From Planctopirus ephydatiae (lineage in GTDB: Bacteria; Planctomycetota; Planctomycetia; Planctomycetales; Planctomycetaceae), in the NCBI RefSeq assembly GCF_007752345.1, contig NZ_CP036299.1:3559501-3623500 (forward strand): a stretch of 64,000 nt of DNA. The letters are read 5' to 3'. Within the stretch, counting starts at the first letter, position 1; each line of letters starts with the position of its first letter. Below, in pieces: positions 36,135-46,095 of this stretch. The translations under genes and the position numbers were made by a program. Under the pieces are notes generated by a model, which was given only the letters and a program-made list of their open reading frames with translations, had not been told where the DNA came from and searched no databases.

Positions 36135-36281
36135 AGCGGCTTTTCGGTCAACGGTTTTGCCAACATTTCTGGAGGGTTTTGAATCCTCAGACTCTCAGGG
36201 AATACACCAGCAAACGTTTCAACTATGATATATTTGACTTTTTGCCAGTTGATCACTCACCGAGAAGAGAAACCGATCGAT

Positions 36282-36953
36282 ATGTTTTCTGCAGGTCCAA
36301 CTCCGCTGGATGTCACCTTTGTGCTGTTTGGCATTCCCGTTCGAGTAAACCCGATGTTCTGGCTGATGGCCGCTGCTCTGGGTTGGGGTTCAGGTGACCT
36401 GCCACTGGTTCTGATCTGGGTGTGGTGTGTCTTTTTCTCAGTGCTCATTCATGAACTGGGACACGCTCTGACAGCCGAGTGGTTTGGCTGGCGCAGTTCG
36501 ATCCTGCTCTATTTTGGGGGCGGGCTGGCTTTCTCAGATCGGTACGTCAATAACACGCCAGGGCGGTCTGTGATCATGTCTTTCATGGGCCCGATGGCAC
36601 AGTTTCTTTTGTTGGGTGTGGTGGTCGCGACACTCGGTGTTTTGCGTGCTTCACAGGTTGAGATCCCACCCTATGCTTCTGCCGCATTTCAAAATCTCAT
36701 CATCATCAACATCTTCTGGCCAGTCTTGAACCTGCTCCCGATTCTGCCACTCGATGGAGGTCGAATCCTTCAAGGTGTGCTGGACATGTTCCGCATCCGG
36801 CGCCGGACGGATATCACCCGTGGGATCAGCGTGGTTCTCGCAGCGGCTGTCGCCGTCTGGTGCTTCACTGAAAACATGCCTTTCGGCACGATCATGTTTG
36901 GGTTGATTGCCTGGCAGAACGCGAGTGGAGCTTTCGACTCTCGCGCCTATTGA
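36282..36953 (+). CDS. M50 (site-2) family zinc metalloprotease
   Basis: 223 residues, mostly transmembrane. The zinc motif HELGH lies in FSVLIHELGHALTAEWFG, and the third ligand is in LNLLPILPLDGGRIL (LDG motif), as in M50 rhomboid-like SpoIVFB/YwhC-type proteases. It cleaves substrates inside the membrane. The natural substrate is unknown. ATG 36282 is chosen because MFSAGPTPLDVTFVLFGIPVRV looks like the start of related proteins; ATG 36225 would add 19 residues. It is divergent from the retron. Confidence 0.85.
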   Translation: MFSAGPTPLDVTFVLFGIPVRVNPMFWLMAAALGWGSGDLPLVLIWVWCVFFSVLIHELGHALTAEWFGWRSSILLYFGGGLAFSDRYVNNTPGRSVIMSFMGPMAQFLLLGVVVATLGVLRASQVEIPPYASAAFQNLIIINIFWPVLNLLPILPLDGGRILQGVLDMFRIRRRTDITRGISVVLAAAVAVWCFTENMPFGTIMFGLIAWQNASGAFDSRAY

Positions 36954-37087
36954 TTCATTGCAGAGAACTGACAAACATCGATGAATTCAGTATTCAAAGA
37001 ACTCAGTTCATCAGTTGGAATATCTCAGTGAATACTCAATCGACACCCACACCGCAGAGTCGCAGCTACATACATAAAACTTGTGAA

Positions 37088-37504
37088 ATGGCTACGGAAG
37101 TGGATGGAGGAGAGTTTCAGGCGTTATCAGATCCTTTGGCGGATATGAAACAGACCTACTGCACGACCTGCGAAGATTACTTCCCGGTTCGTGAGTTTCG
37201 CTGGGAAGACACGAACGAAACACTTTCCAAGTACTATTCCAGGCACTCGCAAAAAGCCTCGGCAATGGCTCGCTTCCTGGGTCGCCGGGACGGCATGCTC
37301 GCACTCTGCCTGCTCGGAGCAGGGCTGGGAATACTTGCAGGGATTGCTATTGGACTCATGAAGGGGTCTGGCCTGGGGATCCTCATGGCAATCATCCTTG
37401 GCGTCATCGGCCTCGTTGGTGGCTTTTGGCTGCAGGCCTTTGTTGTCAATCCCCTGTTGCTTTCGATGATCTGCGGTGAATGGGATCCTCGAAGACTCAA
37501 GTGA
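37088..37504 (+). CDS. small membrane protein of unknown function
   Basis: 138 residues. A soluble N-terminal part carries one CxxC pair (YCTTCEDYFP). Two hydrophobic, Gly-rich segments follow (GMLALCLLGAGLGILAGIAIGLM and GLGILMAIILGVIGLVGGFW). The C-terminus is short and polar. I recognise no family. The ATG lacks a clear ribosome site; ATG 37145 is an alternative start. It converges on clpB. Confidence 0.6.
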   Translation: MATEVDGGEFQALSDPLADMKQTYCTTCEDYFPVREFRWEDTNETLSKYYSRHSQKASAMARFLGRRDGMLALCLLGAGLGILAGIAIGLMKGSGLGILMAIILGVIGLVGGFWLQAFVVNPLLLSMICGEWDPRRLK

Positions 37505-37534
37505 TCTCCAAACGAACCCGAGGAAGTCTGCCTA

Positions 37535-37587
37535 CATGTTGGGTTGAAAACGAAAAGCCCGCCCATCGATTCGATGAGCGGGCTTTC
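37535..37587 (-). terminator. terminator between a small gene and clpB
   Basis: AAAGCCCGC plus CATCGA pair with TCGATG plus GCGGGCTTT at about 37555-37586, with one interior position that is U-G in the minus-strand RNA and C-A in the plus strand. In the minus direction it is followed by TTTTCGTTTTC, so it best fits the end of the clpB transcript. Confidence 0.65.
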
Positions 37588-37618
37588 GCAGAAGTAGAAG
37601 ACATGCTGGCCGGCGAAC

Positions 37619-40234
37619 TTATTCTCTGGAGGCAGTAAAAGTAAACTCGCCGTGATGAGCATCGACTCTTACGACATTCGATTCACTGAATTCGCCGGAA
37701 AGTAACGAGTTCGCCAATTCGTTCTGCAACCTTTGCTGAATGACTCGTTTGAGAGGCCTCGCCCCATAGGTGGGATCGTAACCTTCGGTCGCGAGAACAT
37801 CCTTCACGCTGTCGCTGACTTCCAGGCGAATGTCGTGTTCCGCCAGCCGCTTGATCAGTTTGGCAAGCTGCAGATCGACAATCTGCCGAATTTCTTTTTT
37901 GCCCAATGGATGGAAGACAATCACTTCGTCCACACGGTTGAGAAACTCGGGCAGGAACTCTTTTCGGAGTGCACCCATCACTCGGCTGTAGATTTCTCCT
38001 TCATCATCAGTTCCGGAAAGATCCATGATCAACTGACTGCCGATGTTCGACGTCATGACGATAATCGTGTTCGTGAAGTCCACAGTTCGTCCCTGACCAT
38101 CCGTCAAACGGCCATCATCGAGAACCTGCAGCAAGACGTTGAAGACATCGCGATGGGCTTTCTCGACTTCATCGAGCAACAGCACGCTATAAGGCCTGCG
38201 GCGAACTGCCTCTGTCAGCTTGCCGCCTTCTTCGTAGCCCACATAACCGGGCGGAGCACCGATCAGTCGTGCCACGGAGTGCTTCTCCATGAACTCGCTC
38301 ATATCGATACGCACCATCGCCTTTTCATCATCAAACAGAAACTCGGCCAAGGCCTTGCAAAGTTCCGTCTTGCCAACACCTGTCGGCCCCAGAAACATGA
38401 AGGAGCCAATCGGTCGATTGGGATCCTGCATGCCCGAACGAGCACGCCTGACCGCATTGGAAACCGCTGTGACAGCCTCTTCCTGATTGATCATCCGCTT
38501 ATGAATCTGATCTTCCATGGAGAGCAGCTTCGCCTTTTCGGTCTGCATCATGCGGGCCACGGGAATCCCCGTCCAATGGCTGACCACCCTGGCGATATCC
38601 TCATCAGTCACTTCTTCGCGCAGAAGCCGCTGGGAGTTATCCAGAGTGGCTACTCGAGATTCTGCTGCCTGCAATGCGGCCTGAGCGGCTTTCAATTCCT
38701 GCTCCGTCTGGAAAGCACGCACGAAGTCTTCGTTATTGTTGGTCCGCTGAGCCTGAGCAAAAGCTTGCTCATAAGCCGTTCGCAGTTTCTCGATTTTCTC
38801 CTTCATCGGTCGAATGCCGGAAAGTGCTTCTTTCTCTGTTTGCCAGCGCGCTTTGAGAGCCGTCACCGATTCTTCTTTCTCGGCAATCTCCTTTCGGATG
38901 GAGGCCAGGCGCTGCTGACTGTCCGGTGACGTTTCTCTGGCGAGAGCCGTGGCCTCAATCTGCAGACGTGTCAAAGCTCGTGTGGCCTCGTCGATTTCGG
39001 CTGGCATCGAATCCATTTCCATGCGCAACCGGCTGGCAGCTTCATCGATCAGGTCGATGGCCTTATCAGGCAGAAAGCGATCCGCGATGTAACGATCCGA
39101 CAGTTTGGCAGCGCTGATAATCGCATCGTCGGTAATTCGGACCCCGTGATGTGACTCGTACCGTTCCTTAAGCCCGCGCAAAATGGAGATCGTATCTTCC
39201 ACACTGGGTTCATTGACCAGCACGGGCTGGAAGCGTCGTTCGAGAGCAGGGTCTTTCTCGATGTATTTGCGGTATTCATCGAGAGTCGTCGCACCTACGC
39301 AATGGAGTTCACCTCGGGCAAGGGCGGGCTTCAACAGGTTTGAAGCGTCGACAGCTCCTTCCGATGCACCGGCACCCACAACCGTGTGAAGCTCATCGAT
39401 GAAGAGAATGACTTTCCCTTCGGATTCGGTCACTTCCTTCAGCACAGCCTTCAGTCGATCCTCGAACTCGCCGCGATATTTGGCACCGGCAATCAAAGCG
39501 CCCATATCGAGAGCGATGACACGCTTATTCTTGAGGTTTTGAGGAACATCTTCCAGCACGATGCGATGGGCCAGGCCTTCGACGATCGCCGTCTTACCAA
39601 CTCCAGCATCACCAATCAGCACGGGGTTGTTCTTGCGGCGGCGTGAAAGGACTTGAATGACGCGGCGAATCTCGCTGTCGCGGCCAATCACAGGGTCGAT
39701 CTTCCCCAAGCGAGCCAGTGCGACGAGATCTTTGCCGTATTTTTCGAGTGCCTGATATTTGTCTTCGGGATTCTGATCAGTCACCTGCTGATGCCCGCGA
39801 ATTGACTGCAGGGCCTTGAGAACATCGGATTCCTCAACCCCATTCATCTTCAGTAATCGACCAGCGACGTCGTCACTCTTGATCAGCGCCAGCAGCAGAT
39901 GTTCGGTCGAAACGAACTGATCCTTCATCTGGTCAGCCAACTGCTGACTTTTGTTGAGGACATCCATGAGCGCACTCGACGCTCCGACCTGTGAAGAACT
40001 TCCCGAGACCTTGGGGAGACGCGAGATTTCGCTGTCAACCAGGCTGGTGAGTTGAGTCAGTCGGACGCCGATTTTTTCGAGAATCGGGCGCACAACGCCG
40101 CTCGATTCTTCCAACAAGGCTTTGATCAGATGCAAAGGCTGCACCTGGGGTTGCCCGTTATTTTCTGCAAGCTGTTGAGCTTCCTGCAGTGCCTCCTGGG
40201 CTTTAACAGTCAGTTTGTCAGCTCGGAATGCCAT
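37619..40234 (-). CDS. clpB: ATP-dependent disaggregase ClpB
   Basis: 871 residues, the full Hsp100 ClpB length. It has an N-terminal Clp repeat domain ([18 protein letters not shown]...), Walker A1 GDAGVGKT, a middle coiled-coil domain (about 400-530), Walker A2 GPTGVGKT and a C-terminal D2 small domain. It works with DnaK to rescue aggregated proteins. GGAGAG precedes the ATG. dnaK lies upstream on the same strand with 321 nt between, so they form a chaperone locus. Confidence 0.97.
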   Translation of the reverse strand: MAFRADKLTVKAQEALQEAQQLAENNGQPQVQPLHLIKALLEESSGVVRPILEKIGVRLTQLTSLVDSEISRLPKVSGSSSQVGASSALMDVLNKSQQLADQMKDQFVSTEHLLLALIKSDDVAGRLLKMNGVEESDVLKALQSIRGHQQVTDQNPEDKYQALEKYGKDLVALARLGKIDPVIGRDSEIRRVIQVLSRRRKNNPVLIGDAGVGKTAIVEGLAHRIVLEDVPQNLKNKRVIALDMGALIAGAKYRGEFEDRLKAVLKEVTESEGKVILFIDELHTVVGAGASEGAVDASNLLKPALARGELHCVGATTLDEYRKYIEKDPALERRFQPVLVNEPSVEDTISILRGLKERYESHHGVRITDDAIISAAKLSDRYIADRFLPDKAIDLIDEAASRLRMEMDSMPAEIDEATRALTRLQIEATALARETSPDSQQRLASIRKEIAEKEESVTALKARWQTEKEALSGIRPMKEKIEKLRTAYEQAFAQAQRTNNNEDFVRAFQTEQELKAAQAALQAAESRVATLDNSQRLLREEVTDEDIARVVSHWTGIPVARMMQTEKAKLLSMEDQIHKRMINQEEAVTAVSNAVRRARSGMQDPNRPIGSFMFLGPTGVGKTELCKALAEFLFDDEKAMVRIDMSEFMEKHSVARLIGAPPGYVGYEEGGKLTEAVRRRPYSVLLLDEVEKAHRDVFNVLLQVLDDGRLTDGQGRTVDFTNTIIVMTSNIGSQLIMDLSGTDDEGEIYSRVMGALRKEFLPEFLNRVDEVIVFHPLGKKEIRQIVDLQLAKLIKRLAEHDIRLEVSDSVKDVLATEGYDPTYGARPLKRVIQQRLQNELANSLLSGEFSESNVVRVDAHHGEFTFTASRE

Positions 40235-40373
40235 GGATGTCTCTCCGTATTTTGCTGCCAGTATCTTGACAGAAATTGTGATGAATGGATTTCGCGAAGG
40301 CTATGAAATTCAGCCTCAAGAACTGAATGGCGATCTTGGAACAGGCTGAGCGAGAATTGAAACGTATCTATGA

Positions 40374-40417
40374 CACGACCCTGCGACCGGGCTTACGCTC
40401 GGCGTCACAGGGTCGTG
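40374..40417. repeat. REP-like nested palindrome between dnaK and clpB
   Basis: CACGACCCTG (40374-40383) pairs perfectly with CAGGGTCGTG (40408-40417). Inside, CCGGGC and GCTCGG pair around a TTAC loop. The inner pair is G-U in the plus RNA but A-C in the minus RNA. It resembles dispersed palindromic elements of planctomycete genomes, though only one copy is in this window. It could also affect dnaK 3' end stability. Confidence 0.45.
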
Positions 40418-40555
40418 GATATGTCGAAGGGAACGGGATGAAATCGATTATTGAGGTGTCGTGTCCAACCTCGGTTACTTCGGTCGATTGTCGAATCAAC
40501 CGAAATCACCAGACAGGTTCAAATCACAACCATCAATAATCAACTTTCAGCCGCA

Positions 40556-42448
40556 TTAACTCTTCTTCTCAAATTCGGCATCGATGACGTCGTCGCCTCC
40601 CTTGGAAGCAGCACCATCATCGGCAGCAGCACCTGCGGCACCACCTGGAGCATTGATATGCTGCGCCATGGCATAGCTGGCCTGCTGCAGAGCTTCGACT
40701 GCGGTGTTGATGGCAGTCACATCTTCGCCGGTTTCGACCTGCTTGACGCGAGCAATCGCGGCTTCAATGGCCGACTTCGAGCCTGCATCGAGCTTTTCGC
40801 CATGCTCTTTGAGCAACTTCTCAACTTCGTATGCCGAGGTCGAAGCCTTATTTCTTGCTTCGGCCAGTTCACGTCGTTTCTTGTCGTCGCCCGCATGAGA
40901 CTCAGCGTCTCGCTTCATCCGTTCAATCTCGGCAGGATCCAGACCGCTGGCATTCTGGATCTTAACCGACTGCTCTTTGCCGGACCCGAGATCCTTGGCT
41001 TTAACGCTGACGATCCCGTTGACATCGATATCGAAGGAAACTTCAACCTGAGGAACACCGCGTGGTGCAGGGGGGATCCCATCCAGGTTGAACTGGCTCA
41101 GGAGACGATTATCCCGCGCCATCGGACGTTCACCCTGGAAGACACTCACAGTGACTGCCGTCTGTCCGTCGGCTGCCGTCGAGAATACCTGCTTCTTGCT
41201 TGTCGGGATCGTCGTGTTTCTTTCGACAAGGCTGGTCATGATCCCGCCCTCAGTTTCGATCCCCAGCGACAGCGGGGTGACGTCGAGCAGAAGCATGTCT
41301 TTCACGTCGCCAGCAATGATGCCCCCCTGAATTGAGGCACCAATTGACACGACTTCGTCAGGATTCACCGAGCGATTGGGCTCTTTGCCGAAATAGCTCT
41401 TCACGAATTCCTGAACTTTAGGAACGCGAGTCGAACCACCGACCAGCACCACTTCATCGATGTCGGAAGGTTTGAGTTTGGCATCCTTGAGGGCCTGCTC
41501 CACAGGCTTCTTGCAGCGATCGATCAGGTGATCAATCAGCTTTTCAAATTCAGCTCGTGTGACATTCAACTGCAAGTGCTTGGCACCCGAAGCATCAGCT
41601 GTAATAAAGGGGAGATTGATATCGGTCGTTTGAGAGGAAGAGAGCTCCTTCTTGGCCTTTTCAGCGGCTTCGCGGAGACGCTGCAGCGCCATCGGATCTT
41701 TGCGCAGTTCAATCCCATTTTCAGCTTTGAACTTATCAGCGATAAAATCGAGCAGCGCCTGATCGAAATCGTCACCACCCAGGTGCGTATCGCCATTGGT
41801 ACTCAAGACCTCGACGAGATCGCCGGAAACTTCGAGGACGGAGATATCAAAGGTACCGCCACCCAGGTCAAAGACCGCGATCTTTTCGTCTTTCTTGGTC
41901 TGTAAGCCATAAGCCAGCGCAGCAGCGGTGGGCTCGTTGATGATGCGTTCGACCTTCAACCCGGCAATTTCACCGGCGTCTTTGGTGGCTTGCCGCTGCG
42001 CATCATTGAAGTAGGCAGGGACAGTGATCACAGCCCGTGTCACGGTGTGTCCGAGGTAAGCTTCCGCAGCTTCCTTCAATTTCCGCAGCACGAGCGCTGA
42101 AACTTCGGGAGGTGTATATTCCTTCCCACCCGCTTCGACGCGCACATATTCACTGGGGCCACCGACAACCTTGTAAGGGACGAGTTTCTCTTCCGACTCG
42201 ACTTCACTGTGGCGTCGCCCCATGAATCGCTTCACAGAGTAAATCGTATTTTTAGGGTTCGTGACGGCCTGGCGTTTCGCAGGATCGCCCACGAGCCTGT
42301 CCCCTTTGTCGGTGAAGGCCACGATACTGGGTGTCAGGCGGTTACCTTCCTGATTGGCGATGACCTTGACTTCACCACCTTCCATCACGGAGACGACAGA
42401 GTTGGTCGTCCCCAAGTCGATTCCAATCACTTTTTCCTGAACGGCCAT
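40556..42448 (-). CDS. dnaK: Hsp70 chaperone DnaK
   Basis: 630 residues. Starts [19 protein letters not shown] (phosphate 1), with the [19 protein letters not shown]-type block as [17 protein letters not shown], ATPase domain to about 380, then substrate-binding beta domain and helical lid. The tail is Gly/Ala/Asp-rich and ends [12 protein letters not shown], a common DnaK C-terminus. GAGGAG lies before the ATG. It is upstream of clpB on the same strand, and a long control region separates it from divergent pheA. No grpE or dnaJ is adjacent. Confidence 0.97.
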   Translation of the reverse strand: MAVQEKVIGIDLGTTNSVVSVMEGGEVKVIANQEGNRLTPSIVAFTDKGDRLVGDPAKRQAVTNPKNTIYSVKRFMGRRHSEVESEEKLVPYKVVGGPSEYVRVEAGGKEYTPPEVSALVLRKLKEAAEAYLGHTVTRAVITVPAYFNDAQRQATKDAGEIAGLKVERIINEPTAAALAYGLQTKKDEKIAVFDLGGGTFDISVLEVSGDLVEVLSTNGDTHLGGDDFDQALLDFIADKFKAENGIELRKDPMALQRLREAAEKAKKELSSSQTTDINLPFITADASGAKHLQLNVTRAEFEKLIDHLIDRCKKPVEQALKDAKLKPSDIDEVVLVGGSTRVPKVQEFVKSYFGKEPNRSVNPDEVVSIGASIQGGIIAGDVKDMLLLDVTPLSLGIETEGGIMTSLVERNTTIPTSKKQVFSTAADGQTAVTVSVFQGERPMARDNRLLSQFNLDGIPPAPRGVPQVEVSFDIDVNGIVSVKAKDLGSGKEQSVKIQNASGLDPAEIERMKRDAESHAGDDKKRRELAEARNKASTSAYEVEKLLKEHGEKLDAGSKSAIEAAIARVKQVETGEDVTAINTAVEALQQASYAMAQHINAPGGAAGAAADDGAASKGGDDVIDAEFEKKS

Positions 42449-43038
42449 ATCTCATTCTCCTCGATGACTTGATCTGAAGATGTTGTTTCCACGTTGACTG
42501 CAGGCGTCTGACTTCCCATCAAAACTCTGTACTAAGATTTCCGACTCACCTTGAACCCCGGCAACCATAGGGCTACTCGATTCTGTTCAATATGCAGAAG
42601 CCTCGGCAAACAGGGTCTCGACAGTGACCTGTCAGTCATGCTCGCAGCTTTCGTCAGGTACAGGTCATAAGCAAACATCGCGCCAAACACAAAACGAATG
42701 CATGATCTGAATGCAATCTGTTATTCCACAATCGGTTATGAAAAACGAAACTCCTACAACGGAATCGTTCACCTTTAAACAGCCGCCACTTTGGCACATA
42801 ATGCCAAAATGACAGACCCCACCAAGGCTGCCATTTTGGCATCTGCCATTGGATTATGGATGGTAAGTTCATCTCGGGAACTCTGCCAACTTGACAAAGC
42901 AGGAAACAGACCTGTAAAAGAGCGTAACGTCCTGAATTTTCACGAGTTATGTGACACTTGACTGATACGCGACCTGCCAGAGTGTTAAGTGTTAATGTGG
43001 ATTCAGGTTAGGCACTCTCATTCGGGAATACTCGGGAA
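42449..43038. other. 590-nt divergent control region of dnaK and pheA
   Basis: No gene. It must hold the dnaK (minus) and pheA (plus) promoters. I found no CIRCE element (TTAGCACTC-N9-GAGTGCTAA). A pair of TGCCAAAATG(A/G)CAG sites is listed separately. Confidence 0.5.
42790..42841. promoter_or_regulatory. paired TGCCAAAATG(A/G)CAG sites upstream of dnaK
   Basis: Site 1 is TGCCAAAATGACAG (42802-42815). The reverse complement of 42828-42841 is TGCCAAAATGGCAG, 13 of 14 identical, in opposite orientation. Site 1 also has a TTTGGCA half at 42790-42796 that pairs as an inverted repeat. They lie 340-390 nt before dnaK and about 200 nt before pheA, so they may be regulator binding sites. Which gene they control is unknown. 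Confidence 0.4.
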
Positions 43039-44190
43039 ATGGCCACAAAGCCTCAGCCGACCAAGAAAACATCGAAAGCCTCCACCAGCGGATCGGCAAA
43101 AGCTGCTGGCAATCCCATCAAGGCGACAGCGAGTCTTGAAACGGAAATCGAGAAGCTCGACGGTGAAATTGTCAAACTTCTCAACCAGAGAGCCTCAGCC
43201 ACTTTAAAGCTCCTTGAAGCAGCCCCCGACAAGAAGGCTGTGCTCTTTGATCCTAAAGCTGATGATCTCCTCGCATTGAAGCTTGAAGAGAAGTCTTCCG
43301 GCCCATTGCCTGCCCATGCGTTACGCGGTGTTCTGCGACAGGTTCTCAGCTCGATTCGCAACCAGGTTCGCACCCAGCGAGTGGCCTATCTGGGCCCGGC
43401 ATTCAGCTTTACTCACATGGCGGCGATTGAGCGTTTTGGTGAGGCCGCCGATCTGATTCCCGTGAACACGATTGCCGCAGTCTTTGAAGAGGTTAATCGA
43501 GGCCATGCCGATTTCGGCCTGGTGCCCATCGAGAATAGTACAGATGGCAGGATCATCGACACTCTCGATATGTTCACTCGCCTGCCACTGCGTATCTGCG
43601 GTGAAGTTCAACTCGCCATTCATCACAATCTGCTAGGTCGATCTGCTCGTGGAGAAATCACAGAGATCTACAGTAAACCGCAAGCCCTTTCGCAATGTCG
43701 CGAATGGCTGAGTCGCAACATGCCTCAAGCTCGGCTGATTGAAGTCACCAGCACTTCGACAGCCGCTCAACTGGGACGTGATAAACCGGGTGCCGCCGCA
43801 GTTGCCAGCCGTCAGGCAGCCACCGAGTACGGATTGGAAATTCTGGCAGCGAACATTGAAGACAACTCACAGAACATTACGCGATTCGCTGTGCTTGGCG
43901 ACCGCATTATGGCTCCCACAGGACAGGATCGAACCTCGATCCTGCTGCAGACAGCCGACAAACCAGGGGCTCTCGCCAATGCTCTGGAAATCTTCAAACG
44001 GCTCAAAATCAATCTGACATGGATTGAATCCTTTCCATTGCGTGGACCTGAGAGCGGTTACATCTTCTTCATCGATGCTGAGGGGCACATGAAGGACACT
44101 CGCGTCAAGAAAGCACTTGATGAACTGACAACTCATGCGGTTCGCCTCGAAGTGCTGGGCTCGTACCCCTGCAGCGAACCGATTGACTGA
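43039..44190 (+). CDS. pheA: bifunctional chorismate mutase/prephenate dehydratase
   Basis: 383 residues. A basic Lys/Ala/Ser-rich N-terminal 30 residues precede a chorismate mutase domain (about 35-115: [20 protein letters not shown]). The prephenate dehydratase domain follows ([48 protein letters not shown]), then a regulatory ACT domain ([34 protein letters not shown]) that usually binds phenylalanine for feedback control. It converts chorismate via prephenate to phenylpyruvate. A separate AroH is at 6.6 kb. Confidence 0.95.
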   Translation: MATKPQPTKKTSKASTSGSAKAAGNPIKATASLETEIEKLDGEIVKLLNQRASATLKLLEAAPDKKAVLFDPKADDLLALKLEEKSSGPLPAHALRGVLRQVLSSIRNQVRTQRVAYLGPAFSFTHMAAIERFGEAADLIPVNTIAAVFEEVNRGHADFGLVPIENSTDGRIIDTLDMFTRLPLRICGEVQLAIHHNLLGRSARGEITEIYSKPQALSQCREWLSRNMPQARLIEVTSTSTAAQLGRDKPGAAAVASRQAATEYGLEILAANIEDNSQNITRFAVLGDRIMAPTGQDRTSILLQTADKPGALANALEIFKRLKINLTWIESFPLRGPESGYIFFIDAEGHMKDTRVKKALDELTTHAVRLEVLGSYPCSEPID

Positions 44191-44329
44191 AATATCTGAA
44201 CGAACAGAGTCTTTTTGGATCTGAAAAAATGCTGATCTCAGTTTGAGCAGCGGACTTTGATCTTAAGGCAACCGAACACGTTTAAGCTTTCGATTTCATC
44301 TGCATCTATCGTTGAGTGAGGATACACCT

Positions 44330-45103
44330 ATGCGTCGCCTGTTTGTGGCTGGCAACTGGAAAATGAATACCAACCTTGCCAGTGGCAAAGAACTTGCCAA
44401 AGGTGTGGCTGCCGAAGCTCAGCGTCTAGGTGATGCGATCGACATTGCCGTTTGCCCACCGTTTGTCTATTTGAGCAGCGTTAAAGCCGAACTCGCGGGT
44501 TCAAAAGTGCAGCTTGGTGCCCAAAATACATGGTTTGCAGCTCCCGGTGCTTTTACGGGAGAAACCGCAGTTGAAATGCTCAAAGATATTGGCTGCTCGT
44601 GGGTGATTCTTGGCCACAGCGAACGGCGTCAACTGCTCGGCGAGAAGGACGAACTGATCAACAAGAAGATCGCAGCAGCGACTTCCGAAGATTTAGGCGT
44701 CATTTTCTGTGTCGGCGAACTGCTCGAAGATCGTCAGGCAGGGCGGACTGAGACCGTTCTGGAAACCCAGCTCTCAGGCGGACTGGCGAATCTGGATGCA
44801 GCCGTTCTTGGCCAGATCGTCATTGCCTATGAACCGGTCTGGGCCATTGGCACTGGAGTGACAGCCACTCCGGAACAGGCTGAAGGTGCCCACGCCTTCA
44901 TTCGCGGCTGGCTAACGAAGCAGTACGGCGCCAAAGTCGCTGACAGCGTGCGAATTCTTTACGGCGGTAGCGTCAAGGCTGACAATGCTGAGGCCTTGAT
45001 GTCTTTGCCGAACGTCGATGGGGCTCTGGTCGGAGGAGCCAGTCTGACAACTGCTCAGTTTGCTCCCATCCTGCAGGCTGCGGCACAAGTGGCCTCACGC
45101 TGA
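44330..45103 (+). CDS. tpiA: triosephosphate isomerase
   Basis: 257 residues, full length. It has GNWKMN near the N-terminus, catalytic His in WVILGHSERRQ, and catalytic Glu in VIAYEPVWAIGTG, then ILYGGSV. It interconverts dihydroxyacetone phosphate and glyceraldehyde 3-phosphate in glycolysis. ATG 44330 is preceded by GAGG; TTG 44312 would add six residues. pheA lies 139 nt upstream and secG follows after 193 nt. Confidence 0.97.
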   Translation: MRRLFVAGNWKMNTNLASGKELAKGVAAEAQRLGDAIDIAVCPPFVYLSSVKAELAGSKVQLGAQNTWFAAPGAFTGETAVEMLKDIGCSWVILGHSERRQLLGEKDELINKKIAAATSEDLGVIFCVGELLEDRQAGRTETVLETQLSGGLANLDAAVLGQIVIAYEPVWAIGTGVTATPEQAEGAHAFIRGWLTKQYGAKVADSVRILYGGSVKADNAEALMSLPNVDGALVGGASLTTAQFAPILQAAAQVASR

Positions 45104-45123
45104 TCAATCTTTGATGATCGATC

Positions 45124-45174
45124 GATTTTGAAGTAGATATCTTTCTGAAGTCGATCACAATCTGAAGTCGATCA
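45124..45174 (+). repeat. short tandem repeats between tpiA and secG
   Basis: TCTGAAGTCGATCA occurs at 45144-45157 and 45161-45174, with a degraded third copy (TTTGAAGTAGATAT) at about 45127. The period is 17-18 nt. It lies in the leader region of secG. The purpose is unknown. Confidence 0.5.
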
Positions 45175-45296
45175 TAGTGGATCTGCCGTCTCTGAGGCTT
45201 TCCCTGTCAATCTTGAGTAAAAACTATTATCCTCTTCGCTGATTTCCCTTGGGGATCACTTCTCAAGGGACGCTTGGAGGTTTTGAAGGCAAAGTT

Positions 45297-45911
45297 ATGG
45301 ATTATCTCATTTACTTCATGATGACGTTGCTGGGCTTTGTGAGCCTGCTGCTGATGGCAATTATCCTGTTGCAACGTGGCCGGGGAGGTGGCTTGGCCGG
45401 AGCCTTTGGTGGTGCCGGTGGACAAAGTGCTCTGGGTGTGAAAGCCGGAGATCTGTTCACACGCATTACCATCGGGATGGCTGCCGTCTGGTTTGCACTG
45501 GCAGCCATTTGTGTCCTGCTCATGTCGCGCCCACTCTACAAAGACGGCTCTCGAGTCGAGAGAAAACCCAGCGACTCTGCCATCACAAATCCCCTCGTAA
45601 AGCCTGCTGATCCCGAAGAACCTCAGAGTACGCCACCAGTCAAGACTCCAGCAGAAGGCACAGTTCCAGCCGGAAATACTCCAGCCGCTGACATCAAGCC
45701 GACTGAAGAGAAATCAACGGTCACACCTCCTACTGCTTCGAAGCCAGAAGCCCCAGCCAAGGAGACGTCCGCAGGAGATCAAACTCCCGCCGTGAAGACA
45801 GATGAAGTCAAGCCTGCCGAGACAACGAAAGATGTTACTCCAGCAGCGTCGACCCCTGCCGAACCCGCCACTGGAACTGAGACTCCTAAGGCCGAAGAAC
45901 CTAAGCCATAG
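45297..45911 (+). CDS. secG: protein translocase subunit SecG with long tail
   Basis: 204 residues. The first 80 are SecG: two membrane helices (DYLIYFMMTLLGFVSLLLMA and ITIGMAAVWFALAAICVLLM) with the conserved LLQRGRGGGLAGAFGG loop and QSALG. The remaining 120 residues are a Pro/Thr/Lys/Glu-rich, disordered tail absent from typical SecG. It stabilises the SecYEG channel for protein export. GAAGG precedes the ATG. A weak hairpin ending in TTTTT lies downstream at 45914-45952. Confidence 0.9.
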   Translation: MDYLIYFMMTLLGFVSLLLMAIILLQRGRGGGLAGAFGGAGGQSALGVKAGDLFTRITIGMAAVWFALAAICVLLMSRPLYKDGSRVERKPSDSAITNPLVKPADPEEPQSTPPVKTPAEGTVPAGNTPAADIKPTEEKSTVTPPTASKPEAPAKETSAGDQTPAVKTDEVKPAETTKDVTPAASTPAEPATGTETPKAEEPKP

Positions 45912-45913
45912 CC

Positions 45914-45952
45914 ACTGGCACAAGACTTGATTCACTCGGTGAACCAGTTTTT
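45914..45952 (+). terminator. possible secG terminator
   Basis: ACTGG pairs with CCAGT around an inner TTCAC-TCG-GTGAA hairpin, followed by TTTT. The stem is short and interrupted, so the call is tentative. Confidence 0.4.
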
Positions 45953-46095
45953 GCTTGAAACTTTCGCTCAGGAATGAGGCATTGACGTCTGCTACAGGAT
46001 GGCGACGTTTTGTCTCGCCCTCTCAGAATCAGGACGACAGATCAGTAATTTTCGGACAATTGTAGACGGTAGACAGTAGCTATTGTCGGGAGTTG

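Noticed and set aside
37733-38929. 398-codon open frame antisense to clpB
   Set aside because: It lies wholly inside clpB on the opposite strand and has no recognisable domain; it is a shadow of biased codons.
40451-41335. 294-codon open frame antisense to dnaK
   Set aside because: It overlaps dnaK and has no family character, so it is a shadow frame.
42790-42808. Possible sigma54 promoter at TTGGCAC
   Set aside because: The downstream GC falls two bases too close to match TGGCAC-N5-TTGC.
42449-43038. CIRCE heat-shock operator before dnaK
   Set aside because: No TTAGCACTC-N9-GAGTGCTAA could be found.
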